A stretch of 64,000 bases of DNA from Halichondria panicea (lineage: Eukaryota; Porifera; Demospongiae; Suberitida; Halichondriidae): NCBI RefSeq assembly GCF_963675165.1, contig NC_087379.1, positions 7,966,339 to 8,030,338 on the forward strand. Direction: 5' to 3'. Below are positions 39,341 through 52,100 of the stretch, piece by piece. The notes beneath the pieces were generated by a model, which was not told the DNA's origin, made no database searches, and saw nothing but the letters and a program-made list of their open reading frames with translations. The stretch's first letter is position 1. Each line of letters opens with the position of its first letter. The position numbers were made by a program, and so were the translations under genes.

Positions 39341-42170
39341 AATATTCTGTCTCTTTTTGATTTCAGAACAGTGTGTATGCGTACCTCAAGAACCAACAGT
39401 AAGCTACATTAATAGTTCTACATGTGCTGTGGAATACTTTGTTTCTTTGATTTCAGACCAGTGTGTGTGCGTACCTCAAGAACCAACAGTAAGCTACATT
39501 AATAGTTCTACATGTGCTGTGGAATATTCTGTCTCTTTGATTTCAGACCTGTGTGTGTGTGCGTACCTCAAGAACCAACAGTAAGCTACATTAATAGTTC
39601 TGCATGTGCTGTGGAATATTCTGTCTCTTTGATTTCAGACCAGTGTGTGTGCGTACCAACAGTAAGCTACATTAATAGTTCTGCATGTGCTGTGGAATAT
39701 TCTGTCTCTTTGATTTCAGACCAGTGTGTGTGCGTACCTCAAGAACTAACAGTAAGCTCCATTAATAGTTCTTCATGTGCTGTGAAATATTTTGTCTCTT
39801 TGATTTCAGATCAGTGTATGTGCGTACCTCAAGAACCAACTACTAGTAAGCTCCATTAATAGTTCTACATGTGCTATGGAATATTCTGTCTCTTTGATTT
39901 CAGACCAGTGTGTGTGCGTACCTCAAGAACCTACAGTAAGCTACATTAATAGTTTTACATGTGCTGTGGAATATTCTGTCTCTTTGATTTCAGACCAGTG
40001 TGTGTGCGTACCTCAAGAACCAACAGTAAGCTACATTAATAGTTCTGCATGTGCGGTGGAATATTCTGTCTCTTTGATTTTAGACCAGTGTGTGTGCGTA
40101 CCTCAAGAACCAACAGTAAGCTCCATTAATAGTTCTGCATGTGCTGTGGAATATTCTGTCTCTTTGATTTCAGACCAGTGTGTGTGCGTACCTCAAGAAC
40201 CAACAGTAAGCTCCATTAATAGTTCTACATGCGCTGTGGAATACTCTGTCTCCTTGATTTCAGACCTGTGTGTGTGTGTACCTCAAGAACCAACAGTAAG
40301 CTCCGTTAATAGTTCTTCATGTGCTGTGAAATATTCTGTCTCTTTGATTTCAGACCAGTGTGTGTGCGTACCTAGAACCAACAGTAAGCTCCATTAATAG
40401 TTCTACATGTGCTGTGGAATATTCTGTCTCTTTGATTTCAGACCAGTGTGTGTGCGAACCAACAGTAAGCTACATTAATAGTTCTGCATGTGCGGTGGAA
40501 TATTCTGTCTCTTTGATTTGAGACCAGTGTGTGTGCGTACCTCAAGAACCAACAGTAAGCTCCATTAATAGTTCTGCATGTGCTGTGGAATATTCTGTCT
40601 CTTTGATTTCAGACCAGTGTGTGTGCGTACCTCAAGAACCAACAGTAAGCTCCATTAATAGTTCTACATGCGCTGTGGAATACTCTGTCTCTTAGATTTC
40701 AGACCTGTGTGTGTGCGTACCTCAAGAACCAACAGTAAGCTCCATTAATAGTTCTACATGTGCTGTGGAATATTCTGTCTCTTTGATTTCAGACCAGTGT
40801 GTGTGCGTACCTCAAGAACCTACAGTAAGCTACATTAATAGTTTTACATGTGCTGTGGAATATTCTGTCTCTTTGATTTCAGACCAGTGTGTGTGCGTAC
40901 CTCAAGAACCAACAGTAAGCTACATTAATAGTTCTGCATGTGCGGTGGAATATTCTGTCTCTTTGATTTTAGACCAGTGTGTGTGCGTACCTCAAGAACC
41001 AACAGTAAGATCCATTAATAGTTCTGCATGTGCTGTGGAATATTCTGTCTCTTTGATTTCAGACCAGTGTGTGTGCGTACCTCAAGAACCAACAGTAAGC
41101 TCCAATAATAGTTCTACATGCGCTGTGGAATACTCTGTCTCCTTGATTTCAGACCTGTGTGTGTGTGTACCTCAAGAACCAACAGTAAGCTCCGTTAATA
41201 GTTCTTCATGTGCTGTGAAATATTCTGTCTCTTTGATTTCAGACCAGTGTGTGTGCGTACCTAGAACCAACAGTAAGCTCCATTAATAGTTCTACATGTG
41301 CTGTGGAATATTCTGTCTCTTTGATTTCAGACCAGTGTGTGTGCGAACCAACAGTAAGCTACATTAATAGTTCTGCATGTGCGGTGGAATATTCTGTCTC
41401 TTTGATTTGAGACCAGTGTGTGTGCGTACCTCAAGAACCAACAGTAAGCTCCATTAATAGTTCTGCATGTGCTGTGGAATATTCTGTCTCTTTGATTTCA
41501 GACCAGTGTGTGTGCGTACCTCAAGAACCAACAGTAAGCTCCATTAATAGTTCTACATGCGCTGTGGAATACTCTGTCTCTTTGATTTCAGACCTGTGTG
41601 TGTGCGTACCTCAAGAACCAACAGTAAGCTCCATTAATAGTTCTACATGTGCTGTGGAATATTCTGTCTCTTTGATTTCAGACCAGTGTGTGTGCGTACC
41701 TCAAGAACCTACAGTAAGCTACATTAATAGTTCTACATGTGCTGTGGAATATTCTGTCTCTTTGATTTCAGACCAGTGTGTGTGCGTACCTCAAGAACCA
41801 ACAGTAAGCTACATTAATAGTTCTGCATGTGCTGTGCAATATTCTGTCTCTTTGATTTCAGACCAGTGTGTGTGCGTACCTCAAGAACCAACAGTAAGCT
41901 CCATTAATAGTTCTGCATGTGCTGTGGAATATTCTGTCTCTTGATTTCAGACCAGTGTGTGTGCGTACCTCAAGAACCAACAGTAAGCTCCATTAATAGT
42001 TCTACATGCGCTGTGGAATACTCTATCTCTTTGATTTCAGACCAGTGTGTGTGTGCGTACCTCAAGAACCAACAGTAAGCTACATTAATAGTTCTGCATG
42101 TTCTGTGGAATATTCTGTCTCTTTGATTTCAGACCAGTGTGTATGTCTAGTATAAGCCCTCCTAGAAACA
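39341..42170 (+). repeat. Microexon-like tandem array, 90-bp family
   Basis: About 31 units. The splice-flanked 32-nt block is the same as on the left, but the spacer is different (ttaatagttctacatgtgctg and onward), giving ~89-90 bp. Since 90 is divisible by three, unspliced runs stay open as a 30-residue repeat containing CVCVPQEPTVS. A higher-order repeat is visible: the variant tgtgcgaaccaacag occurs at 40441 and 41330, 889 bp apart, with matching neighbours. The array ends with a 38-nt block at 42133-42170 followed by gtgagt. Confidence 0.85.
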
Positions 42171-43003
42171 GTGAGTTCCCTGGTGATAGCAAGCTAGGGT
42201 GTGTAATCCGCTCGCCTTAAAGTACTCCAAAATATGAGAAGAGACGAAATTGCTAGTAAAGTGTTTAAACATTGCCTAGAGAAGGAACAATGAACTGTAC
42301 ACTTGATTATAATTATTGTTATTTTAGCATTATTTGTTTTGTGCCTGTTATTTATGAATCGGTTTGCTTGTATTATAATTTGTGAATGTCTTGATACATA
42401 ATTTGTATATAATTATGTGCAGTATCAGTAACGTATTTAATTATTATGATGGTTATAATTATATATCCCCATGCCATGCACGGATTGTTGGCTGTGTATA
42501 TTGTTTATACCTTATATCACCTCATGTATTAATATTCTGTCTACATTCCTTGTATGTACCGTTATCATTCTATTATAGCACCAGCCTCGGTTAGGACGCC
42601 CTCTTTTATAACGCCTATAATTATACTACCATATAAAATCACGTACATTGTTTTTAGAAAAATAATTATTTTTTACTGGTTCTATAATTAGAACGATTAC
42701 GGTATGCATGTATAAGTATACATTACCCGGCAGGTCATAATTGTTAATGGTTAATTCATATAATGCCAAGACACAATAATGTCATCAGCTAGCTACTAAA
42801 CACATACAGCTCTCAAAATGACAACTGAACGATCTACTAGTAGCTACACGATAACAATAATAAACTAGATAGCTGGCTAGATAATCACTCGCTAAAATGC
42901 TGATACTAGAGCTAATAGCAGACAACTCAATTGAAATGAGGTTAAGTTGAAATCGTTATCCAAAATTCATAGTCCAAATCGTTGCAGAGGTCAGAGGGGG
43001 GCT
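42171..43003. other. Intergenic region after the array
   Basis: No exon seen. From about 42715 it is the shared TMEM131 3' flank (also at 2900, 15020 and 54370). Confidence 0.5.
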
Positions 43004-43274
43004 TTACTCAGTCTTGCTTAGTGGGGGTTCAGATATCTGTTGGGCCCAGGAAAGAAGTGTTGAACTATCAGCGTTGCTCAAGCTCCAGATACTTTTGGTT
43101 CTCAAAGAGGTCATAGGTGGTGGCTGAGAGTGTGGTGTCCTCGGAGGGTGAGGTTGGGTCGGTGGTGCCACTGCTGATAGGTAGGGGGCTCATATTGGAG
43201 GTGATGTCATTACTGTAGAATGGAGCAGTGTCTGTTGACCACATGTTGGGGCTGTCCCAGTTAGGGCTAGTGCT
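43004..43274 (-). pseudogene. TMEM131: TMEM131-like last exon only (fourth copy)
   Basis: Matches the 270-nt last coding exon of copies 2 and 3 with one extra base (ttttgg for tttgg near 43095), which breaks the frame. Homology goes on into the intron to about 43340 and then stops; no other TMEM131 exon follows. It lies immediately downstream of the selenoprotein K coding exons on the same strand. Confidence 0.8.
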
Positions 43275-43517
43275 CTGCAGAGAGATCATGATCAGATAAC
43301 ACACACAGTTGTACAATGTAGGTCTGCTGAAACATACAGTACTTGCATGCAGTACAGTACAAGTTTGTGTGCGGTCAATGTACACTATAAAAAAGGATAT
43401 CGTATTAAACACGTGTATCAACTTCCTATCATAAAACACACCACCCACCCACCACACACACCCACACAATACCTTCCTCATCCACCGCCCACACACACAC
43501 ACACACCACCCACACAC

Positions 43518-43891
43518 CTTCCTCATCCACCGCCCATGGGGGGAGGTCCAGCACCACCACCAGCACCCTTACCAACACGACCAATACGTCTCCCTTGATC
43601 AGCACTGCACACACAAAGGTAGGAATAATAAATACTAAAATTGGACACAATACAAAACAAAACAGTATAAGAGACACTAGAGAGCAGGGGAGGGTTGAAA
43701 CACACTGGCATGATCAGGGTGTGTGTAACTTACAACAAGACAAAGAAGTTAATGACAGCCCAGAACAAGTCAACGATACCGTCCACACTCAGCCATGACC
43801 TGTTCTCAAGGACTTTACCTGCACACAGTAGAGTATGGAGTGTGTGTCAGCTAATATCACACTCACACTTACCTCCTGATAAATACACCAT
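43518..43891 (-). CDS. SELENOK: Selenoprotein K, UGA-containing
   Basis: Three minus-strand exons: 43891-43873 (MVYLSG), 43818-43734 (GKVLENRSWLSVDGIVDLF, then WAVINFFVL) and 43604-43518. The last reads GRRIGRVGKGAGGGAGPPPM, then GGG, an in-frame TGA at 43525-43523, then GGA AG and a GT. This matches the selenoprotein K plan: short N-terminus, one transmembrane helix, glycine/arginine-rich cytosolic part and a terminal PPPM-x-GG-Sec-GR. SELENOK is an ER membrane protein linked to ER-associated degradation and to DHHC6 palmitoylation. The linker after the helix is shorter than in vertebrates. The final exon completing the Arg codon and stop, and the SECIS element, were not found. A copy of the TGA-bearing 20-mer also lies at 43471-43491. 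Confidence 0.75.
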
Positions 43892-44067
43892 AGCTTCCTT
43901 GAATCTTCTTGTATGGAACTACTATAGTACTAGCCAATCAGTCTACAATCAGCTCTTCTATATTGTATGGAGACTACACCCATTCTACTGTGGGCAGTAG
44001 AAAGGCGTGGTCTCGATCTTGTGAGGGCAAACAAACAACAAAGGGGCGTATCTGCTACCTGATAATA

Positions 44068-47000
44068 ATGGCCGACGTACACAGTGCTGTCTGGGCTGGT
44101 GACTTGAGAGCTTTGCGAGATGCCATCAGGAGGGGAGAGGATGTCAACAGTGTGAATAATTGGGTAAGCTGGTTTGTGGGTATGTAGAGCTGAAGCTGTG
44201 AAAGTTTATTTTTGCTGTCGTGCTATAAATTTAATACCTACCCAATCCGACAAACTCAACCAATGATGTATTCAATACATAATGCATACTTAAATAAATG
44301 TACGGCATTTACATTGAACTTCCTGGTCTTGGCCGTTCAACTGTACCCTAGTACAGCGCCAACTCAGCTACGACTCAGACTGAACGTAATTTTAGGTCCT
44401 AAATTAACGCCAGCAGTTGCTGTAATAATTTTTATGGCTTATAAAAGGCATAACAAGGCAAGTCACCTTTACTTGGCCTATACCATTGTTATGTACCATT
44501 GTTATGTGCATGCTTTTGATCAGCACTCCTGACTATCGGGAAGCAGCTTCCTACAGAGAATAAAAATCACACAGTAGATCCACCTATAAGCTAGAAAGGT
44601 TAGAGTTAGTGTTATGTACTTTCATACGTGCACTGGTGGATGACGTTAAATGCAACCACTCTATTAAATAATTCCAATCCCCTCTATCACACAGATGTGT
44701 TGTCAATAATATTATACTCTCGCTCTTGTAGCTAGGTTACATACACATATATAGACATTACCGGCATTTTCAATTCGAACCCTTATTATCAGTGTTTTGT
44801 CTATAATTTTACGCTTATCTTGCTTATTTATATCTAAGTTGATGCTGCATAAATTAATGTTCTTGTTAATTATATTGTACAGTCACTATAAAATATGATT
44901 GTTTTGGGTGCTTAAATTTCTAAATGGAGGCTGAAAATTAATGAAGTTGATAACATAGCACATCATTGGATAGTTGCATTTTTGCTCTTTGCAAATCCCT
45001 TTCCTTTACTTTATTTATGGTCTATCGCACAGATGTGTTCTCAAAAGTTACTGTATGCTCTCACTCTTGTAGAATGGGTGGACTCCACTCATGATGGCAG
45101 CCAAGTATAGTCACACTGACTGTATTAGACAGCTGCTCTCCTCAGGAGCTGTGGTGGACCTCGCTGACAAGGTGAGTATCTGATACTAAACTGATGTGTT
45201 TATAGGAGTCATTATTAATCATTTAGGAATTATAATTATACATGGACATTGCCTTAAACTCACTTCTATGCTGATCGAATAACTGTTGACAAGAATTCCA
45301 TCGAATTGAATTGGGTGGGACTATTACTTTGGTTTGTGTGTGGATTTAATCTGCCATCGCTCAACTACGAGCTAGCTTGCTGAAAGGTTAGAGTTAGTGT
45401 TTGTACTTTCGTGCGTGGGTGGATGATGTCAGATGCGACCTATTAATAGCCAATCCTCTATATTTACTTTATTTGTAATTACAGCATCAACTCTGACTGA
45501 ATTCCATTACTTAAGTCCTCCAAGGTTGCTGTAATTAGAAAACGTGATTATTTGTGATGTCAGGCTCAAGGCAGTCGGCTTTTCTTTTATTATGCACATG
45601 CATTTGATTTGTAGAGCTGCTGTAAAATACAGAGACGAAAAATCTAACTGTACAGTTGGTCCAATGCATACTGAAAGATTGCACTCAACACTAGAATAGC
45701 TGTGCGCTTAGCGCCACCATAATATTTTTGAGGTTATAAAAGTTGATTTGGGCGCTGTAAACTACGCTCACTGCACACTCAGTTTAGAGCAAATGGTAAA
45801 TTCAAAAAATAAGTGTAACTATGATCTATCACACAGATGTGTTGTTAAAAGTTATTATTATGCTCTCACTCTTGTAGCGTGGGTGGACTCCACTCATAAT
45901 GGCAGCCAGTGAAGGTCACACAGACAGTGTTAGACAGCTGCTCTCCTCAGGAGCCGTGGTGGACCTGGCTGACGAGGTGAGTATCTGATAGTGTTTATAG
46001 GCAGCATGTTTGTGACCATTAATTTTCATCATTTGGTAAATGAAATACTTGCGCATGTACTTACAATTATGCACATTGCCAGTATTTTAATTGTTACGTT
46101 TTGCTTATAATTTTTACGCTTATCTTGCTTAATTATTTGTGTCTAAGTTGACGAACTGGGCTACATAATTTTACGCTTATCTTACTTATTTGTGGGCTAC
46201 ATACGTTTTCTTGGGTATGTTGTACACAAATGAATAATTATGATACGTACGTAGCACTTAAAAAGGTTGTACAGTTTAATAACATAGCACATCATTGGAT
46301 AGTTGCATTTTTGCTCTTTGCCAATCCCTTTCCTTTACTTTATTTATGGTCTATCGCACAGATGTGTTCTCAAAAGTTACCGTATGCTCTCACTCTTGTA
46401 GGATAGGTGCACTCCACTCTATTGGGCAGCCTGTAAAGGGCACACTGATTGTGTTAGACAGCTGCTCTCCTCAGGAGCCGCGGTGGACCTGGCTAACAAT
46501 GTGAGTATCTGATACTATGTCTATAGGCAACATGCTGGACATTACCCGAGGCCGTGCCGCGGCTAGCGGGTATAGTAGTCGTCTGGTCTGTTTGTTTGTG
46601 TTTTGTGTGTGACACAGTCTACTCCCCTGGATTCCATAGCACTGTGTTTACAGCATGGATAGCCTTCACACAAGTTATTAGTTTTCAGATTTTGATGTTA
46701 AAGCTTCGTAAGCTTGGACTTACACGGCTAGCTAGCTACACCTGGCCTTTATTTCGAGGTACGTATTTACAGCTAAAGTGATCCCGTACCAGGAACAATG
46801 GAACAGGGTCACTAATTTAAAAGTACATGTAGAAAGCCTAGATATGATTTTGGTTGTTGTACGAGCTAGCTTGCTGAAAGGCTAGAGTTAGTGTTTGTAC
46901 TTTCGTGCGTGGGTGGATGATGTCAGATGCAACCACTCTATTATAGTAAATAATGCCAATCCTCTTTATTTACTTTATTTGTAATTACAGCACCAACTCT

Positions 47001-49122
47001 GACTGAATTCCATTATTTAAGTCCTCCAACGGTTGCTGTAATTAAAAGACGTAATTATTTGTGATGTCAGGCTCAAAGCAGTCGGCTTTTCTTTTATTAT
47101 GCACATGCATTTGATTTGTAGAGCTGCTGTTAAATACAGAGACGAAAAATCAAACCGTACAGTTGGTCCACTGCATACTGAAAGATTGCACTCAACACTA
47201 GAATAGCTGTGCGCTTAAGCGCCACCATAATGTTTTGGGGGTTATAAAAGTTGATTTAGGCGCTGTAAACTACGCTCACTGCACACTCAGTTTGGGGCAA
47301 ATGGTAAATTCCAAAAATAAGTGTAACTATGATCTATCACACAGATGTATTGTCAGAAGTTATTATTATGCTCTCACTCTTGTAGGATGGGCGGACTCCA
47401 CTTATGAAGGCAGCTAGGGAAGGTCACACTGACAGTGTTAGACAGCTGCTCTCCTCAGGAGCCGTGGTGGACCTGGCTGACAAGGTGAGTATCTGATTGT
47501 GTTTATAGGCAGCATGTTTGTGACCATTAATTTTCATCATTATTTTGGTAAATGAAATATTTGCGCATGTACTTACAATTATGCACATTGCCAGTATTTT
47601 AATTGTTACGTTTTGCTTATAATTTTTACGCTTATCTTGCTTAATTATTTGTGTCTAAGTTGACGAACTGGGCTACATAATTTTACGCTTATCTTACTTA
47701 TTTGTGGGCTACATACGTTTTCTTGGGTATGTTGTACACAAATGAATAATTATGATACGTACGTAGCACTTAAAAAGGTTGTACAGTTTAATAACATAGC
47801 ACATCATTGGATAGTTGCATTTTTGCTCTTTGCCAATCCCTTTCCTTACTTTATTTATGGTCTATCGCACAGATGTGTTCTCAAAAGTTACCGTATGCTC
47901 TCACTCTTGTAGAATGGGTGGACTCCACTCTATTGGGCAGCCAGTAAAGGGCACACTGACTGTGTTAAAGAGCTGCTCTCCTCAGGAGCCGTGGTGGACC
48001 TGGCTAACAAGGTGAGTATCTGATACTATGTCTATAGGCAACATGCTGGACATTACCCGAGGCCGTGCCGTGGCTAGCGGGTATAGTAGTCGTCTGGTCT
48101 GTTTGTTTGTGTGTGACACAGTCTACTCCCCTGGATTCCATAGCACTGTGTTTACAGCATGGATAGCCTTCACACAAGTTATTAGTTTTCAGATTTTGAT
48201 GTTAAAGCTTCGTAAGCTTGGACTTACACGGCTAGCTAGCTACACCTGGCCTTTATTTCGAGGTACGTATTTACAGCTAAAGTGATCCCGTACCAGGAAC
48301 AATGGAACAGGGTCACTAATTTAAAAGTACATGTAGAAAGCCTAGATATGATTGTGGTTGTTGCTTCTTTGCTTATCCTAGCCCCAGAACATACTTCTAA
48401 CACTCCAGTCTTCTTTGCTGACATTGCTGTGATCCTAGTCCATATACACTACTCAAACTCTAGGCTAGCTCCTGTTACTTGCTGCTTAGGAAACAGGAAA
48501 ATAATTTAGTATACTTAACAAACAGCTTTACATGTACCTATACTTCTTACAGTAGTTAATGACTGAACAGAGCTGTCATTTGTACCTAAACAGATAACTC
48601 TTAATGTGCTATTACCATGCCAGTATCGCTCTGTCAGCAAAGTACATGTCATACGCATTAGACCACTTTACCTCTTACAATGTACGTCTCATCCCTTCAT
48701 ATGATCATCATCACAGAATGGAAAGACTGCTCTGATGAAGGCCAAGAGATCACCTCACTCTAACCCTTCAGTAATAAAGCTGTTGGAGGAAGCTACTGAA
48801 TCACATGTGAGTCCATACCTCAATAATGCACACACTGATCACAGAGGAGGTACAATTAGCCTCCTCTGCATTGATCATAAGTGTTTTAGTTTAAGAGTTT
48901 GTTGTTCCTGAATTACAAATACTGTAACATTCATCAAAAACACAAAAACAATGTGTTTTCCTTTCACCATATAAGATATAGTTTCACTAATCAGCTCTTA
49001 TGTTTCTATTTAATTAGTGGACTAAACCCCTGCATGTATGGAGTGCAAACTACAGTTTCTAATTTAACACACCCAAACAAGCATACTTACCATTACATGT
49101 GCCCCCCCCACACACACACACA

Positions 49123-49181
<59 letters not shown>

Positions 49182-52100
49182 CTATCTATTTATTTTAACT
49201 AATGCCTTGTGCTAATTTCTAAGAACCAAAATTAGAGGTTAATGATTGTTTTATGCTTACCTATAGAAAAACCACATAGACCCATCCCCATTATATAATC
49301 AGATACTACCACCACAAAACCTGGCCCAGACAATACAGGCCTGTTCCTAGGCCTTATAAATTAAGCCTCCCTCAAGGTCAGATTTAGTTGACACAATTAA
49401 GCTAAGTTGAAGTATTACAGCAGCCAATATCAAGTCTAAGATAAGTTCTATACTTTATGTCAGCATTACCTCAAATGTGAATATAGCTTACAATCAGCAT
49501 GGCCCCAAGTGAATAGCTTACAATCATTATTTAGTTCTGAATGCAATTGCAACAGATGAATGGGGAGGGTTGGTGCACCGTTAAAGACTCTTTAACCCAT
49601 CATTCTCGGCTCTCAAGGCCGAGCATCTGTTTGCTTTTTCTATATCTGTATGGTTTTGTGCTGTCTAATTTTTTTTGTTTTTTTTTTGTTTGTTTCTGGT
49701 AAATCCTTGTCGTAAATAGACTTAATTAGCATCAGATGTTAAAAGTAAATTAAGTGAGCATCCCGTTTGAGCTAGTAATATGAGCAGTGGACACAATTCC
49801 ACCCAAAAGTTATTATTTATTATTTTCTTATAATTTTATTTTGAGGCCTCAAACACACACACACACACACACACTCAGTCATGCTCGCAGCATGTTCCAG
49901 TCCTCCCTAAGAACTGGACCGTTGCCACTGACACAGAAACGTGAGTGACCATTGCACAGTTGAGTCACTAGCTTTATGAATGTGAGTCAACTTTAGGAAG
50001 AAGCCAGTCTACCAGAACAAGGCAGCAGGGGAAACCCTCTCCACGCCACCTGGATGTAAGTGTGTGCTTTTGCTGTATCCAGCACATGGTTCTGTGTGTT
50101 TTACCTCCTGTGTAGATCCCCTGCACCAAACCTCCGCACACCCTGATGTCACTTTTTATGGTGAACCTCAAGAGAAGGAGTTCACCTCCAGTGGTGGCCA
50201 CGCTGACTTTGATAATGGAGTTGAAGTGACTGTTCCAGCTAATGCTGTCCCAGCAGGGACCTCTGTGGGCATTAAAGTCCAACCCAGCCTTGCCCCTAGG
50301 GATGTGTTTATGATGCCTGAGGGCATTCAATCTGCCAGTCCGTCCTACTTGATCTCTGGTGAAGGTCTAAACGGAGAGGTGACCCTGAGCATGGAGCATC
50401 ATGTACGAGTGTCCACCCAACAAGAAGCTGATGACCTCCTCTTTCTCCAAGCTGACTCGTCTCCCAAGAGATCTGGTTCTCATAGTGTCTATGAGTACCA
50501 GGTATCAGAGGGAAGGTCAAAGTTCACTCCTGGAGGGAACACTGGGAGACTGACGCTGGGCACACGACTGAAGAACTTCTTTAAAATTGGTCAGAGAAGA
50601 ATAAAAGGTGAGTATTTGGAAGTGTGAATGACTTCCATTTCAACAACAACATGTACAGGCAAAGCTGACAGTAACCTCTACACTGTCAGAGTCTACCGGT
50701 CTCCTCCACACACAACTGGGGACAGAATGGCTCTTGTCATTGTCAGCTACTTTAACCGTTTGTTTCTCGATGTACGTACATTGCAGAGTAAAGTTTTGTG
50801 ATTCGTTGAGCACAATACGTAAATTACTCTTTCCCCATCACAGTTCTTGCGGAGGTTTGAGGTTGACGTCATTCCCCGAGAGTATCCACACTTGTCAAGT
50901 AGCCCTGCTGATATGACAATCAAACAACCTCTTTGTTTTGTCAAAGTCGATGCAGTACTGGAGCTAGTCTGTGACCCAGCCTGGAGGAGTGTGCCTGACC
51001 AGAGAACGGTGAGTGTTTTCAATAATTATAGCCACAGGCAAAACCTTGTATTGTAAGTGAATTTTCACATTTTTCTCGTTAAAAAGCGATCCCCTTTTTT
51101 CTCCCCACGTTTTCAGATTTCCCAAGAAGAAGTGGACCTGCCAGTGATTGGTCAGTTCTTGCCAGAGGAGCTTCAGTACTATCCACCCAGGATAGTGTGT
51201 CGGTTCTTCCCCGAGCAAGGAGCTGCCTCCTGCACCACATGCACTCTCTCACTGTGCGGCTTTGACAAGCCAGTCAGTGTGGACATGGCACTGCTCACTC
51301 CTCAGAGATCAGTGGACACTAAACAACTCAAGGTGTCTCACTCAACCTCTATAGTAAAGCCAATATATGAATTTTAGATAGTCCATCAACCCAATGTTCT
51401 GTATACTGTATGTGTGTATTATGGCTCTGTACAGTATGTTGCATACTTGATACCCAAGACCTACGTCCTTACTGTGCTTACGTGTGTGTACAATCTACAA
51501 TGCATGCATGTGATTGTAGGAAGCCACTGAAGTACTGAGGAGAACAGTTGGTGAGATGACCACCTCACAGCTTGGCTCTACTGTGGATACTGTACTGTCA
51601 CTAATGGAGAAAATGACAGCTGCACTTCAGTGAGATGTCTACTATTTTAATGGTAGTGCTGTATTCACAATATGTCCCACCTCAGGTCATCTTCTCTGAG
51701 TGAGCTGACAGCCCACACTGACTCCATACGGACAGAGATAAAGGCTGTCCTTGTAGTGACCAGGAGGGTTGTCCAGGAGTGCACAGTACAGAGCATCAGT
51801 GAGAACATGGGAGCCAGTCTCTCTAAGATGGAGATTTTATCTCACCAGCTTTGTCATGTGGCCAGGGTCAAACTCAGATACTGTCTAGGTGAGAACGTGT
51901 GTTTATGATATTAAGTGTTAGCTCTCATTCTCAATGGTACAGACCAGTCAGAGGAGACAGCTGCTCTTATTGACCTGGTGGAGAATGGAGCTAATCTGTT
52001 GAGAGCTGTGGACCGTCTACTCAGGGACATGCACACACTCAGTGGAGTCAGCGGTGAGTGTACATTGTCAGAGTCTGTGTATCGGTATCTATACCTACCG

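Noticed and set aside
39876-41944. Cys-rich 30-residue repeat protein (CVCVPQEPTVS units) in the 90-bp array
   Set aside because: It is the unspliced reading of units that each contain good acceptor and donor sites; its openness follows from unit length 90. It is broken wherever a unit is 89 bp.
37316-42170. CRISPR array
   Set aside because: Units are fully repetitive with no unique spacers, the context is eukaryotic, and splice signals explain the conserved parts.
46554-48285. Short hydrophobic frames in the ankyrin-gene introns (46554-46781 and 48028-48285)
   Set aside because: They are two copies of the same intronic sequence from the 1.5 kb duplication, with no exon signals.
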